Below are positions 10,826-21,539 of a stretch of 64,000 bases of DNA, one piece after another. This DNA is from Paragorgia papillata (Eukaryota > Cnidaria > Anthozoa > Scleralcyonacea > Coralliidae): contig JAWNZC010000470.1 in assembly GCA_035771165.1 (NCBI GenBank), positions 1,896,001 to 1,960,000 on the forward strand. The letters are read 5' to 3'. Numbering within the stretch: the first letter of the stretch is position 1; each line of letters opens with the position of its first letter. The position numbers and the translations under genes were made by a program. Below the pieces are notes generated by a model that was given only the letters and a program-made list of their open reading frames with translations, made no database searches and was not told the DNA's origin.

Positions 10826-11226
10826 TGAGAAGATACGCTTGAATGCGAGCCGTGCGGTTGTAAACCACCAGAGGAAAGCTGTTGTCGCCTTCGCGAAACC
10901 AAACATTTTGTCGAGGTTTTCGTTTGATACAGCATCATCGTCTGCCGTCCAATTCATCAACTTTTCTTCAAACACGAGCGGTAAATGTGCTTGGATACGT
11001 GTTGTGCCGCAAAATAGAGGTTCTCAATTTCTGCCATAAAGTTAAAATCTCGTCTTCCAAGCCGGCACAAGATTATTTAACATCGCATTTCTTTTCTAAT
11101 TTCGCGAAATATGAAACGCATTCTAGGCTTCTAGCATGTTTAATATTTTTAATTATTCTAAAAAAACCATGCACGCGTGATATGAGTCTGCACGCAGGCT
11201 AAGAGTAGACTAGTACAGTCACAAAC
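10826..11226. other. Non-coding stretch left of a spacer exon
   Basis: Continues from decayed LINE sequence into intron-like AT-rich DNA. The 11205-11226 segment (TAGTACAGTCACAAAC) is the intron start shared by all spacer-exon copies. No gene recognised. Confidence 0.4.
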
Positions 11227-11468
11227 CTTGCACAACTTGTTTTCGCTCATTTTCATTTGCAGCTTTTGTGCCAACAGCTATTTGGTCATTCTTTAAAACA
11301 GCTGCAACTGCTGGCTTTTCTTCGTTCTGCAGAACAGTCTCTCCAGGTTTCCTCAGAGGCTTATCAAAAGGACGACGTTTACCTCTTCCAGTGCTCATCT
11401 TTACATCACCTTCGTTTTTCTCGCTTTCACTTCCATTTAAATTTGTTTCCTTGTGTTGCTTGAAACAT
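11227..11468 (-). pseudogene. Spacer exon (KETNLNG type), frameshifted copy
   Basis: Homologous to 8025-8261 and bounded by the same acceptor and donor. It is 242 nt long, so not a whole number of codons. Compared with the sister copies one base is missing just after the first serines (near 11447). This puts the entry frame into a stop, while the downstream frame still reads KETNLNGSESEK and continues open to the donor. It is a broken duplicate. Confidence 0.65.
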
Positions 11469-11611
11469 CTGTAAGAAAACGAAACATTGGATTATTGGAA
11501 TTATTTAATTGTGAAACAGCGAATTCAGGTGAAGAAATAAGAATAGTATAAGTATATTCTCACTGCTCATTCCGCAATGGCCAAGCTGAAGGAGAATTCA
11601 GATTCTTCAAA

Positions 11612-12065
11612 CCATTGTATTTTCGCCGTTATCTCGACGATTGCTTTGTCGTTTTCAGTTCAATTCGTCTAATCATGCCCGACCTTTTCAGGAATATCTC
11701 AACTCGCAACATCCTATATTTCATTTACCAGAGCGTCAGAAACCAACGGTTCACTCCCTTTCTTAGACATCAGTATCTGTCGCTCTGATTCAGGTTTCTC
11801 CACCTCAGTTTATCACAAACCTACTTTTACTGGTCTCTTCAAAAATTTTGACAGTTTTATCCCCTTATCATACAAAGTACAAACCAGTGGTCTCGTTTAC
11901 ACTCTTCTAGACCGTTACTTTAAAATTTGCTCCTCCTACTATGTTTTTCACCAAGAGGTTTTAAAACTTAAGAATATATTTCGCAAAATTGGCTATACCC
12001 GCGGCTGATATTTTCATTGATAGATGTGTTCGTTTCTTTCTTGACAAAATATTTTGTCCTCCACC
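11612..12065 (+). pseudogene. Penelope-like element reverse transcriptase, C-terminal part
   Basis: The plus strand encodes YFRRYLDDCFVVF, containing the YLDD catalytic motif C of reverse transcriptase. After frame shifts it continues as EYLNSQHPIFHF, then TNGSLPFLDISICRSDSGF, STSVYHKPTFTGLFKNFDSF, and a stretch ending LKNIFRKIGY. This order (YxDD, LPFLD, YRKPTFTG, RKIGY) is characteristic of Penelope-like RTs. At least two frameshifts and a TGA near 12007 disable it. The N-terminal RT and the GIY-YIG domain are not present here. An active copy would reverse-transcribe its RNA at a nicked target in the nucleus. Confidence 0.8.
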
Positions 12066-12219
12066 TCGACAAGAAAACCATTCACTGGTTATTTTTTACA
12101 AATACGAACACGGCTCATGATATTATATATGCTCTTCCGTTTTCCCTCATCTCTCTTTGCGTATTATCCTTAAACCTGATACACGCGTAAAAACGCACAA
12201 GTTGTTACAAGACTGTTCG

Positions 12220-12390
12220 GACAAGCCGATATCAAGTTGTGTTCGCACTGCTTGTTCCCAGTTGTTGTGACAAGCCGATATCAAGTTGTGTTCGCACTGC
12301 TTGTTCCCAGTTGTTGTGACAAGCCGATAACAAGTTGTGTTCGCACTGCTTGTTCCCAGTTGTTGTGACAAGCCGATAACAAGTTGTTGG
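12220..12390. repeat. 49-bp minisatellite, 3.5 units
   Basis: Units begin at 12220, 12269, 12318 and 12367 (partial) with GACAAGCCGATATCAAGTTG. Because 49 is not a multiple of three, an open frame through the array reads the same DNA in successive frames, so the 85-codon ORF on the minus strand here is not a gene. Confidence 0.9.
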
Positions 12391-12585
12391 CAGCCTTGTG
12401 ACAAGCTTTCATGGCCCTCTTTTAACCATTTTCCTGGTCCCTACTCTCTAGTGGTTTCCCCTCCTAGCAGTTAATAGGGTCTCTAAAATGATCTCCTTTT
12501 TTAGCACAATGTGGCGGAATTCCCAGTGAGAATAATGATATTATATAGGTACTACTCCGAGTGCCGGACAAACAATAACCTGAAG

Positions 12586-13550
12586 TTACTCACTAGACAC
12601 TTTTAACAACGCAATGTGATCTGTTCGTACTTTGAACTCTCTTCCGAGAAGATGTGTCTCAAAGTGTTCTGTCCCCCACACTATAACGCGAGTCGTGGTG
12701 TTTACTTTCGATCGGTGTTGATTTTCGATGGTCAGAAGACTTTCCAGTGGCAAAGCTGTGGCCGGAATGTGCCTCATCGAGACTGGCTGGACTTGCTTGG
12801 CTAACTCCAAGGCGTAGTTCCCTTGAGTCTAACCATGCATACTCCCTAGAAATAAATTGTCTGGAAAGTCTTTGTTCTAGGTTTTTGTTCACATTTGTGC
12901 ACCTTGTAGTCACTTTCACGCTTGCTGAACAATCGTATTTTTGGTATGAAGCAATCAACCAATAGCAGCGTTGCTTTATAAATATTAATGAACGTAAAAC
13001 AAAAGATTGTGCACCTTAATTGCCACCCTCGACCTAAATTGTAGCTCATTGTTAACCGCTTTGATGTTCGCCGCGTCCCCAGACAATATAATTCTAGGGA
13101 CTATGGTCTAATGCACTGATGAATTGGTCAAGGACTTCGCCTTCAAGAAACGACGGATCTTTACCTGGGTAAAGTTGCCAGTTTCTCGCTGCCAGTTTCC
13201 TCAGGTTAATCACCAAATCTACCAGGTTTTCTCCTGAAACGCTTATTTGAAAGCGACCCTTTCTTGTGGTGGTGTCATTCTTTTATCCAGATGAGCGTCC
13301 AGCAACTTCTTGTAACTTGTTTTCTCTTCCTCGCTCAAGGTGACATATATACTGCTTGAGTTATATTGATATTTGCGCAATATAAATTCATAAATTATTA
13401 AATTATAAATTATGAAATTATTAAATTATAAATGGTTTATCCATTCTTCCCATTCTTCCCTGTATACATCTGGTTTTGCCCTTGAGTTTACTGCTGGTTT
13501 TATCGTTGCTACGGACGTTGACCTTTCTGGCATTTCGTCTTCCATCGTGA
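12586..13550 (-). pseudogene. LTR-retrotransposon chimera: gag joined to RNase H, copy 1
   Basis: Read on the minus strand, 13545-13440 gives a gag N-terminus (PERSTSVATIKPAVNSRAKP, then EEWINH). The middle is replaced by an AT-rich tract. Next, 13150-12735 gives the gag helix region (LDQFISAL ... DSRELRLGVSQASPASLDEA), and 12730-12590 gives an RNase H piece (VWGTEHFETHLLGREFKVRT). Protease, RT and the start of RNase H are missing; the joint is the same as in the copy at 50180-50875, so the deletion predates the duplication. A MITE (12833-13105) splits the gag. Ty3/gypsy-type by resemblance. Confidence 0.7.
12833..13105. mobile_element. MITE with 6-bp target duplication, family S1, copy 1
   Basis: Inverted ends carry ACTCCCTAGAAATAAATTGT and its complement in TTCTAGGGACT. 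It is flanked by GTCTAA on both sides (12827-12832 and 13106-13111). The uninterrupted gag copy at 50400 confirms an insertion at this point. The second copy, 28797-29080, is in inverse orientation and has a different 6-bp duplication. Six-base duplications are uncommon (IS3EU and Dada are possible); the superfamily is not determined. Confidence 0.85.
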
Positions 13551-14089
13551 TTTATGTAAGGGAATTAGCACGGGAAAATTAGACGAAGAACAAGGTGCGA
13601 TCTAGTAGTATCGTGAAGTGAACTTCCATGTTAAATGACTAAAATCTGTTGTTTGTTGGCCGTTAATACTACTCCCAAAAGAAGTCGGGTTGTTTTTTTG
13701 GCAGATGTGTGTACCCAACTGACTTTTAAAACGGATTTTAAAGTTCGAATCAGTCGTGGAAAGTACACTTGACGACTGACGAAGTGACAAGTTGACAATC
13801 ACATAAAACAAACCCAATCAACTATGGAGGGTGAATAAATATCTCAACTATCAGATAACTTTGATTGATTTTTTCTTTGTCTTGATTTTGTTTTTGGCTA
13901 TATACGGACAGTTCACTTGTTATTGTTTTGCGTGTGTGTGTGTTTTGAATTTAGTAAACTTTGGCCGATTTTCTATGCGATTCTCGATCGTGGCATGACC
14001 GCGTGCCTGTGATCTCCGGGGTGAGGAATGAGGGCAAAATCCACATGGTCAGCAGCTGACACTCGTCGATTCAGCTACACAGCCAAAAA
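13551..14089. other. Non-coding, with one copy of the SAADTH-type exon-like module
   Basis: A GT-rich run lies at 13928-13942. Bases 13995-14085 are a diverged copy of a GC-richer module (GTGATCTCCGG ... GTCAGCAGCTGACACTC) that recurs at 31430-31512, 51090-51162 and 52238-52300. In the better copies it ends in a good splice donor (CAG|GTATG). No protein family is recognised. Confidence 0.45.
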
Positions 14090-14430
14090 TTCCACAGGTT
14101 GCTGCAGCAATGATGGCTGAACAGTACTGTAACAAAGCGGCTATCATGCGTGAACAGCACTGTTGAACCAACAGTATTGTTCAATCATTGTTCCAACAGC
14201 ATCGTTCAGCAATGAAGAAGCAACAGTAGCTGTTCATGACTAGCTGTTGGAACAGGAGACACTGATAGAACAGCATTGTTCGCTGTTGTTATAACATTGC
14301 TGTTCAACACTGTTACTACATCATGCCGTAACAACCTGTTGTATTATGCATGAACAACACTGTTGGATCAACATGGTTGTTCAATGTAGTTTCAACAGGC
14401 GTGTAACAGTGTTGTTGCACAAAAATAGGG
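14090..14430. repeat. Array of degenerate AACAGTGTTGTT palindromes
   Basis: Some 15 or more imperfect copies of a short self-complementary word (AACAGCATTGTTC, AACAACACTGTTG and similar) follow each other in both orientations with variable spacing. This is not a fixed-period tandem repeat. No coding potential. Confidence 0.75.
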
Positions 14431-14585
14431 TGTGAAGTATCATCTGTTGATAGCGATTTTCTCGCGGTTATTTTGGCGAATCAATTCGTGAGTGATAAAA
14501 GAAAGGGGGAAAGTGAACGCTTTTAATATCTGGCATTGAAAAACGAACAGAAGAGAGCCGAATTCTCAATTAAAGTACTCAAAAC

Positions 14586-15175
14586 TTCACGTGTGACATT
14601 TGATACAGCTTGTAACGCTTCGCTTCCTTTTCTTTAATTTTCTTCTCGAGGAGTTCAGAGCTTGTCTTCAATGCTTGCCTTTTCTCATTGGCCACATCGT
14701 CAGCTAGAAGGCACGGGTGATTCTGTTTGACGTGATTAAAATCCATACATTATCTACAAACCAGCTCTTTGCATGTTTCACAGTAGAATTTCAATGTCTT
14801 GTTTTTATGCTTCTCGCAGTTAGATTTCCCTTTAACCTTGACTTGACCTTCACTTGGCCCTTCAGTATCTTGACGTTGAATAAACACGACATCAAGCATG
14901 TTGCGGATAAAATGACTACAGCTCATTTCTGCTACCTCTTCGTTCGAATTAAGACGAAATATTGATCTACAAGCCGGGCAGTGAAATTCTTCCATCTTCT
15001 TGCTGGCTGCAAGCGCTTTGTCACGTTGACTCTTGACAAACTTTTCCAGACAAGATTGGCAAAACGAATGGAAACAAGGCAATGTTCGTGGGTCGTTGAA
15101 CGTTTCCAGACAGATAGAACATGTGAGTAATCTCTCGATTTGGCCAAAACGAGTATCGTCGGTCTTGAATGCCAT
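14586..15175 (-). pseudogene. TRIM-like RING/B-box gene, unit 0 (broken)
   Basis: The ATG at 15175 opens the same protein as the intact exon at 58409-59402. The RING finger (C19, C22, C34, H36, C39, C42, C66, C69) and the first part of B-box2 (C120, H123, C132, C135) are complete and unchanged. At codon 142 a Tyr codon (TAC in unit B) is TAA, a nonsense change at about 14750. After it the homology continues through MDFNHVKQNH and the start of the coiled coil, with a 2-base insertion near 14625, and ends at about 14590 where unrelated DNA begins. RING proteins of this type are ubiquitin E3 ligases. This copy could at best make a RING-only fragment. Confidence 0.85.
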
Positions 15176-15985
15176 TTCAACAGTTATATAGGCAGTTAGA
15201 CTACTGCAAGGAATCCCCAGAAATGATATCTACATACATAACTAAATACATTTTTATATACGTATGCTAAATCGAAAGTGAAAATGCTTAACTCAAAAAT
15301 TCTTCACAGGTGTCGCTTCTCTTTTCACAAATCTATCTCTTACATTTTGCATTCAATTTTTACTGATTCACGTCTATACAAGTATAACAAGTCGTAAGTC
15401 AGTGTACAACACTGTACAAGTTTACTTTGAATATCACTATATCAGTAATTAGGTAAAACTCGGCAACGTTTATAGTAAATCACAGGTGCCCCTGTTTATA
15501 TATTTACACAAAAATTTAACTTTCCTCCTGGAATACCGATTGCCTTAATTCTTAAGAAAATATACTTACTTTTGAAAGTTCATCTCTCATGTTGTCTACC
15601 TTCAGTGAGTTGGAACTTGTAGTGGCGATAGTTTGGAACGCCGTTTGCCAATATATTATTTAACGCGGAAGTTCGCGGAAGTAGTCTTTAGGTTTGACCC
15701 AGTCTCTTCCTAAAGAATAACACACGGCCGATTACGCAAGCGGTTCGATGAATCATGATGTTTAAACGTTCTGGAATGTTGTGATTTCTTCATTTTTGGT
15801 CATTATACAGATGTATACTTACAAGTATATAGATGCCAGAGGAAGTATCAATAAAGAAACTTATTGCCGGTTCTTTCTTGCGCGTCGCTACGGTGTTTAT
15901 AACTAGTCAATTGAAACCCCCGACCCCCAGGACATGGCGGGGAAACAGTGTTAAATTTTGATATTTTCCCCGGTCATCGGGGGGA
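15176..15985. other. Upstream region of the unit-0 TRIM copy; duplicated segments
   Basis: Bases 15365-15520 hold a repeat with copies at 22874-22945, 24525-24640, 43065-43190 and 59685-60450. Bases 15555-15640 hold a donor-like module (CTTTCAAAAGTAAGTATATT on the minus strand) with copies at 23830, 36990 and 42335. Bases 15690-15980 match 38485-38820 (unit A) and 60475-60820 (unit B). No coding sequence is supported. Confidence 0.6.
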
Positions 15986-15990
15986 TATTA

Positions 15991-16358
15991 GGGACCTTAA
16001 GATCTACGACGGCAACTTCGAGGACGACGTCCTTCAAACAAAAGCATTCTTCTTGCAAAACAAAGATAATGAATAATTTCTAGTCCCAAGAGTAATCTGA
16101 ACACCATCCTCGCTCTGTATACAACGCCACTCAGAGCATTTTCACGTCTTCAGGACGACGTTGACTCGTGAGGTGATGAGAACTGTTGTCTGAGATTGCC
16201 TTAACACTGACAGACACTGCAACCGTTTTAACACTTTGAAAATTATAAAACAAGCTTCAAGTATTGAATACCGTAGTCAGTTAACCGTGACTTCTTTTTA
16301 ATGCTAAAATTTGAATTGCGTTTTAACCGCCGTCGTCGTCCTAGCATCTTGAGGTCCC
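15991..16358. mobile_element. MITE with GGGACCTTAAGAT ends
   Basis: Ends GGGACCTTAAGAT and ATCTTGAGGTCCC are inverted repeats with CG-rich subterminal sequence. The flanks share TATTA (15986-15990 and 16359-16363). A relative (GAGATTTTTAAGA to TCTTAAAGTCCC) is nested at 29822-30203. No protein. Confidence 0.75.
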
Positions 16359-16380
16359 TATTAGTATAGGTAATAGGTAA

Positions 16381-16534
16381 TCATATGATAGCGAGTACAA
16401 TGGATTTACACTACAAGTGATATTTGAAAATCTTGCCAAAATTGCATGAGCCGTTAGGCGAGTGCAATTTGGCATAATTTTCAAATATCACGAGTAGTGT
16501 AAATCCTTAATTGTACGAGCAAAATCATATAATT
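16381..16534. repeat. Hairpin MITE, family H1, copy 2
   Basis: Shares the arms of 1033-1150 (GGATTTACACTACAAGTGAT against ATCACGAGTAGTGTAAATCC) with about 50 bp of loop. Confidence 0.75.
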
Positions 16535-16541
16535 ACTCATT

Positions 16542-16879
16542 TATTATATGCATGACAAAATTACGACACGTACGCTTAACGCTTCGTACTCACTCACGCC
16601 TTTAAAAACATCTTGTTTCATTACTTGACAAGAAACATTTTCACTCTGGGTGTACTCATTTCAAAATATTTACATGGAATTCTTAGTTCATAGTGTACCA
16701 CAAGTCGTTGGAAATGTGAAAACATTCCATTGCAGAATTGGCCGCCATTTTGAATTTTATTGTCAACATCGTTCCCAGGGCCTTCTCTATTTATATTAAT
16801 TGTACTGCAGTACATGAATAAAAAAATTGTACTCCTCTCAACCAATCAGAATGTAGTAATTTTGTCATGCATATAATAA
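16542..16879. mobile_element. MITE with TTATTATATGCATGAC ends
   Basis: TTATTATATGCATGACAAAA at 16542 is repeated in inverse at 16855-16879. The 338-bp element has no coding capacity (the short ORFs inside are not conserved anywhere). Confidence 0.7.
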
Positions 16880-16938
16880 TACACTTAATGTCTGCTCCCG
16901 AGGGAAACAGTTTTGTTTTCCCTCGACTTAAGTGTTTT

Positions 16939-17360
16939 GTTATATAGCTAGAGTTTCGCTGAATACTGATTTCGACGTTTATCAAGGGAAAGTACACACA
17001 AGACAAACTGAAAGACTAACCAAAACATTTCGCCTGGCTCCGTAATTTCACTTCAACCAAACAAATATGAGTCTCAGAACAAAAGAACAGCAATACATTT
17101 CTCCAGTTCTTCTTCACACATGCTTTGAAGACCTATAAATATTCTTTTTTTCGTACCAAACAAGCTTTTGTTAATTTATCAGGATACCGTGAACTGTTCA
17201 AAGTTCTAGCGGGCAACAATTGAAAACTTATTGCCTGAGCAGGCAATAAGTTCTCAATTGTTGCCCGCTCGGTATACATTGAAATTTAGCTAAGGTCATG
17301 TGACCACAAACCAACCAATGACAGTCATCGTTGTATCCAGTGAAACTCTAGCTATATAAC
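16939..17360. mobile_element. Inverted-repeat element with inner palindrome
   Basis: Ends GTTATATAGCTAGAGTTTC and GAAACTCTAGCTATATAAC. Inside, 17208-17269 is a second, almost perfect palindrome (AGCGGGCAACAATTGA arms). Confidence 0.75.
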
Positions 17361-17680
17361 AATGGCTGTTAATGTCCCTGCCCCTATGGCCCCGGTACTT
17401 TTAATTTCCAATTTAAATGGAGCATCGTTACATTGGCCAGTTCCAAATTTAAACACTCCACACCCGCACACAATAGCTTCGGGTCGCTGCACAAACACTG
17501 CTTGTGTGTGCGATACTCCAAATACTTACCTTGCGCTCCGGTCAGATCAAACTCACTCAAAGTCAAGTTTCTGTCCACAAATACAACATTCCGGTGATCT
17601 TTGTAGTGAAAGAGGATCTACATTATTAACAAAAGGTCCGCTATGCGTACATGTATCTGCGCCAAACCCACCACTGTGAG
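17361..17680. other. Segment duplicated at 60820-61000
   Basis: On the minus strand a donor-like site (CAAG|GTAAGTATTTGGAG) occurs near 17530. The unit-B copy has the same site but a different reading frame upstream, so no exon is proposed. No other gene evidence. Confidence 0.4.
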
Positions 17681-17684
17681 AATC

Positions 17685-17790
17685 TTGTCAAGATCTTGTG
17701 TGATCTTGGAAAATCTTGTAAGATCTTAAGAAAAATCTTATAAGATTTTTACACGTAGATCTTATAAGATTTTAGCGAGATGATTTTATA
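17685..17790. repeat. AGATCTTATAAGATT array
   Basis: About seven degenerate copies of a palindromic word (AATCTTGTAAGATC, AATCTTATAAGATTTT and variants) in roughly 100 bp. Confidence 0.75.
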
Positions 17791-17929
17791 AGATAATTAA
17801 AGAGAAAGTACACGTTCTCTGACCAAAATAATTTTTTATCATGACTCACAAAACCTGTGGTAGATCACACTCACAAGTTTACTATAAGTCACGTTAAAAA
17901 TACTTACCAGTTTTATCAGCAATATCCCC

Positions 17930-18625
17930 TGTCTCCGAAATGTTTTACTGCAAAGCTTTGTCGGAAATATAGAATTTAACGGCTAACTGCATGAAGGTGA
18001 TATGCCAATACGGCTGTTGAGCCGGACACCGCGGGTCTAAAGTATACCCCTGAATCGTCTGTAGGTTTGTGCCATTTTGGAAACTTATACCGTTAGATAG
18101 AGCGTTAATTCTGGACAACAAATATGAATTAGAAAAAATAGAATAGCAACGGAGAAAAATATATTTGAACTGAGATGTGCGTCAAATATCAAATGGCAAT
18201 TATCGGGTCAAACGCAATCAGTCATATTTAAAGTATCTCTCATCTCTGAATCGTCTGTAGGTTTGTGCCATTCACGAAACTTGTACAGTTAGATAGAGCG
18301 TTAAACACTCTACAACATATGTGAATTAGAAAAAATCGTATAAAATAGAACCCTGAAAAATCATAGTGTTTTAGTCAAAAACTTTGTCGGAAATATAGAA
18401 TTTAACGGCTAACAGCAGTATTAGCTGGATATATTTTCATTGCAGTTGAGCCACCGGATACCTCGTGTTTAAAGTATACCCCTGAATCGTCTGTAGGTTT
18501 GTGCCATTAACGAAACTCGTACAGTTAGATAGAACGTTAAATTATGTACAAGATATGTGAATTTGAAAAAATCGTATAGAATAGAACCCTGAAAATCGTA
18601 GTATTTTAATCCAAAACTTTGTCGC
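17930..18625. repeat. Degenerate satellite-like tandem repeat, three units
   Basis: The phrase GAATCGTCTGTAGGTTTGTG begins at about 18052, 18247 and 18485. Each is followed by a GTTAGATAGA-type stretch and a GTCGGAAATATAGAATTTAA-type or related stretch. Units are about 195-240 bp and diverged. Confidence 0.8.
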
Positions 18626-18805
18626 TTCGGAGGACTTCGTGATATGGCGAACGAAATATTGTAAACACGATCGGATTAAAAATACTTGTTTCCATCGTTC
18701 AAACTGACAGCTCGTAAGTTGACGCCAAAAAATTCTGAGCTTCGATTGTCCCCGATCATGCCCGATTCACTTGTCGCGCATTGTTTACAGCTACACAAAA
18801 AAGTT

Positions 18806-18838
18806 AACACACACACACACACACACACACATACACAC
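18806..18838. repeat. (CA)n microsatellite
   Basis: An uninterrupted CA run of about 25 bases followed by an imperfect CA run. It creates a false CVCVCV frame on the minus strand. Confidence 0.95.
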
Positions 18839-18917
18839 AACACGATAGCAATATATCTGCTGCGCAGATACAAAAATGACCGAACAAGTGAATCTCTTTG
18901 AATTCATTATCAGTCAA

Positions 18918-19187
18918 TTTATTATATGGCGCGAATTACTTCCGGTAAAATCAAGCACTGTGATTGGTTGCTGACGTGCGAGATTTCTCCGTAATGCCCG
19001 CGGGCATTATGGAAATTGTTAATGCCCTACGATAAGAAAGTTATTGCTGCAAAACGACGAAAATAAATGACGATGAACATTATAAAAATAAATTTTAGTA
19101 TTCAGTCTGGTGTTTTAACGAAGTTAAAGGAATCGTAGACAAAGAAATGCAAGATTGATTTTGTAATAAAAAGTGCCATATAATAAA
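18918..19187. mobile_element. TTTATTATATGGC-ended element, unit 0 copy
   Basis: Ends TTTATTATATGGC and GCCATATAATAAA. It is homologous to 61043-61381, which is about 70 bp longer inside. Non-coding. Confidence 0.8.
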
Positions 19188-19885
19188 CTATACTTATCAA
19201 ATTCATTAATAATTCATAAGGAAAATTCAAAAGAAATGAATGTTTAATCAGGTGTTTGTAAATACTGTTATCAATAACCTGAGTTTTTTCTATTTGACAA
19301 AGTCAAATTGTCTGGTATTTGAAAGAGTAGAATCATCTGAGATTGAAGTAAAATTATAATAAAGGGGCATGGTTTGGCCAGCTCTGATTTACACACAGAA
19401 ATAATTATTTATTGGTTATAATCTACTATATTATTTTATATACTTCAGTGTACTGACACTACTGTACTTTGTGTAGACTTATATTTGAAACAGATAATAA
19501 GTCATGAGCTTTTTTCTAAAATAGAAGGATGATTCCAAACTATTATATTTACTACAGAAGTGTTTTCATTTCAAGATATTTTTGAAAAAGTTTCAATCTT
19601 TACTACATTTATCATACCTCAATTGCATCATACAACTTTTTAGGTTTTATACCCATCTATATGTCTTTTCCTTATTAGATCCACACAACTTTTTTATGCA
19701 GAAATTATCACTACATAGCTGATTTTGGCAGAAGACAAGATCAGTCATTAATATTTTTTTTGAGATGAGTGATCATAACAATGCATATAGATGTTTATAA
19801 GATTTTAGTTTAATTGAAGCTAGTGTAAGCTGCTCTGGATAGTACAAACAATTTTATTGAAATTAATTTAAGTTTTCTCTAATAC
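19188..19885. other. Non-coding stretch
   Basis: Bases 19198-19250 carry another CATTAATAATTCAT repeat remnant. The rest is AT-rich with nothing recognisable. A polypyrimidine tract and AG (CTCTAATACAG) end at about 19889. Confidence 0.4.
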
Positions 19886-19889
19886 AGTA

Positions 19890-20105
19890 CAAAGGCAAAG
19901 CCGCAAAGGACTAAAATGTCAAAAAAATTTAAAATACTATCTAGCGCCAGTGGTGGCTGGAGCACTGGCACAATCTTCACAGAGCTTGATAACCATATGG
20001 TAGATTCTCCTGTTGATGAAAATCATGTTTTTGCTCTTATCAAGTCCATTGCAAAAAGCTACAGCAAAATTCGTTTTTACCATCTTGGAAAGGAAACCAC
20101 AGCTA
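19890..20105 (+). CDS. Candidate terminal exon of an unrecognised gene
   Basis: After an acceptor (TTTTCTCTAATACAG) an open frame runs through MSKKFKILSSASGGWSTGT, a segment with DNHMVDSPVDENHVFALIKS and ends IRFYHLGKETTANLSGT-stop at 20120. The bases after the TAA still read IRKKLNKLVLFQHQ and a second stop in the same frame, as if the first stop were a recent nonsense change. The C-terminal layout reminds me of the tails of cnidarian transposase-derived proteins, but I cannot name the family. No upstream exon was found. An antisense ORF of similar length exists and has no supporting signal. Confidence 0.35.
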
Positions 20106-21539
20106 ACCTTTCTGGTACATAAATAAGAAAAAAATTGAATAAGCTTGTCCTCTTCCAGCATCAGTAAGGATCAAAACAAAACTAATCTGTACATGTAAAC
20201 AAAAAAGGAAAGTAAACTACAGGTAACTGTATTTACACTGGATATACGTAACCTTATCTAAGGACCAATGTTACTACAGGAGGAAACCGGAGTACCCGGA
20301 GGGAACCTGTGGTGTTTGGTAGAGTCAAACTGGAAGCACTCAAGTCACATGCATCCAAAGGAAACTCAACTAAACTACTGTAACAGTTAAACAGTCTTTA
20401 CACTGGATAACCTTATCAGTCATATCTAAACTGTCCTTCCTAGAGATCTAGTAAGGGTCACCCCTCATTGGTTAATGTTACTACAAAAGAAAACTGAAGT
20501 AAACTAACTTTATTTATACTGGATACTGATAACTCTATCAGTCATATCTAAACTGTTCTTCCCAGAGGTCCAACAAGAGTCATCCCTCATTGGTCAGTGT
20601 TACTACAGGAGGAAACCGGAGTACCCAGAAGAAATCTCTGGTGTTTGGTAGAGTCAAACTAGAAGCACTCCTCTAATGTACACCCAAGGTGAAATTTTAA
20701 TCTGATAAGTGCATCAAGTAGGAGTTAAACCCAGATTGCAGAGTAACATCCTTAGATCTACAGTAATCCTGGATGCATATAACTGGAAAGACATTTCTTG
20801 CTTTCAGCAAACTAGATAAAATTTTAATCTGCTAAATGTACAGTAAAACTGCATTGATCGAGTAGGAATCAAACTTGGGTGTAACTTCTTAATGGCCAGT
20901 AAGATGCTCTCTAACCATAATAAACTACCACTAACTCAAAATGTTATACAGTATGTACATATTTTGTTTGAGATATACCATAGACAAAATGAAATACTAT
21001 CAAGGGACAAGGGCTTGGGCAAAATACACACTGTAGTGTAACCATAATAAAACCATCTGAACTGGTTGAACATTAGCCCAAATTCGACAAAACTATAAAG
21101 TTCGAATATTTCATGTGAACAGTATCAACAGCGGGTAAGTTTATTAGTTTAAACAGACACAGTTATGACTTCTTGGGGTTTAATCGGCATGAAATAAATC
21201 AAAAGTTAAACAAACACATCATCGTAAATCATCAAATAATACGCGTTACTAGAAAGAAACAAATACACAGGCAGTCACTTCCAGACATTTGTTTACCGAC
21301 TTTGCTAGCTCTGAAGCAAATAAACAGGCAAGCGTATTTTGTAAAGAGAAGCACTTTCTAAACACAAAAAATAGTTCAAAACACTAAACTATTACTTAAA
21401 ATAAGATTACAAACCTCAATTCGGTGGTAACTCTTCGTAACATCCCAGAATTTGGCGAAAAACGCCGTTCAACTGCTTCCACTCCTATTTACGCCATATT
21501 GTATGGGACCCAAGTGGGTCTAACCGGAAATGGTCGCCG
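20106..21539. repeat. Dispersed repeat region with CCGGAGTACCCGGAG words
   Basis: Between 20230 and 20690 there are three diverged units sharing ATAACCTTATCAGTCATATC, TTACTACAGGAGGAAACCGG and GTGTTTGGTAGAGTCAAACT. The GGAGTACCCGGAG phrase is a widespread invertebrate repeat. From 20700 to 21539 I see nothing coding. Confidence 0.6.

Noticed and set aside
18676..18873. ORF with a CVCVCVCV run
   Set aside because: Translation of a CA/GT microsatellite.
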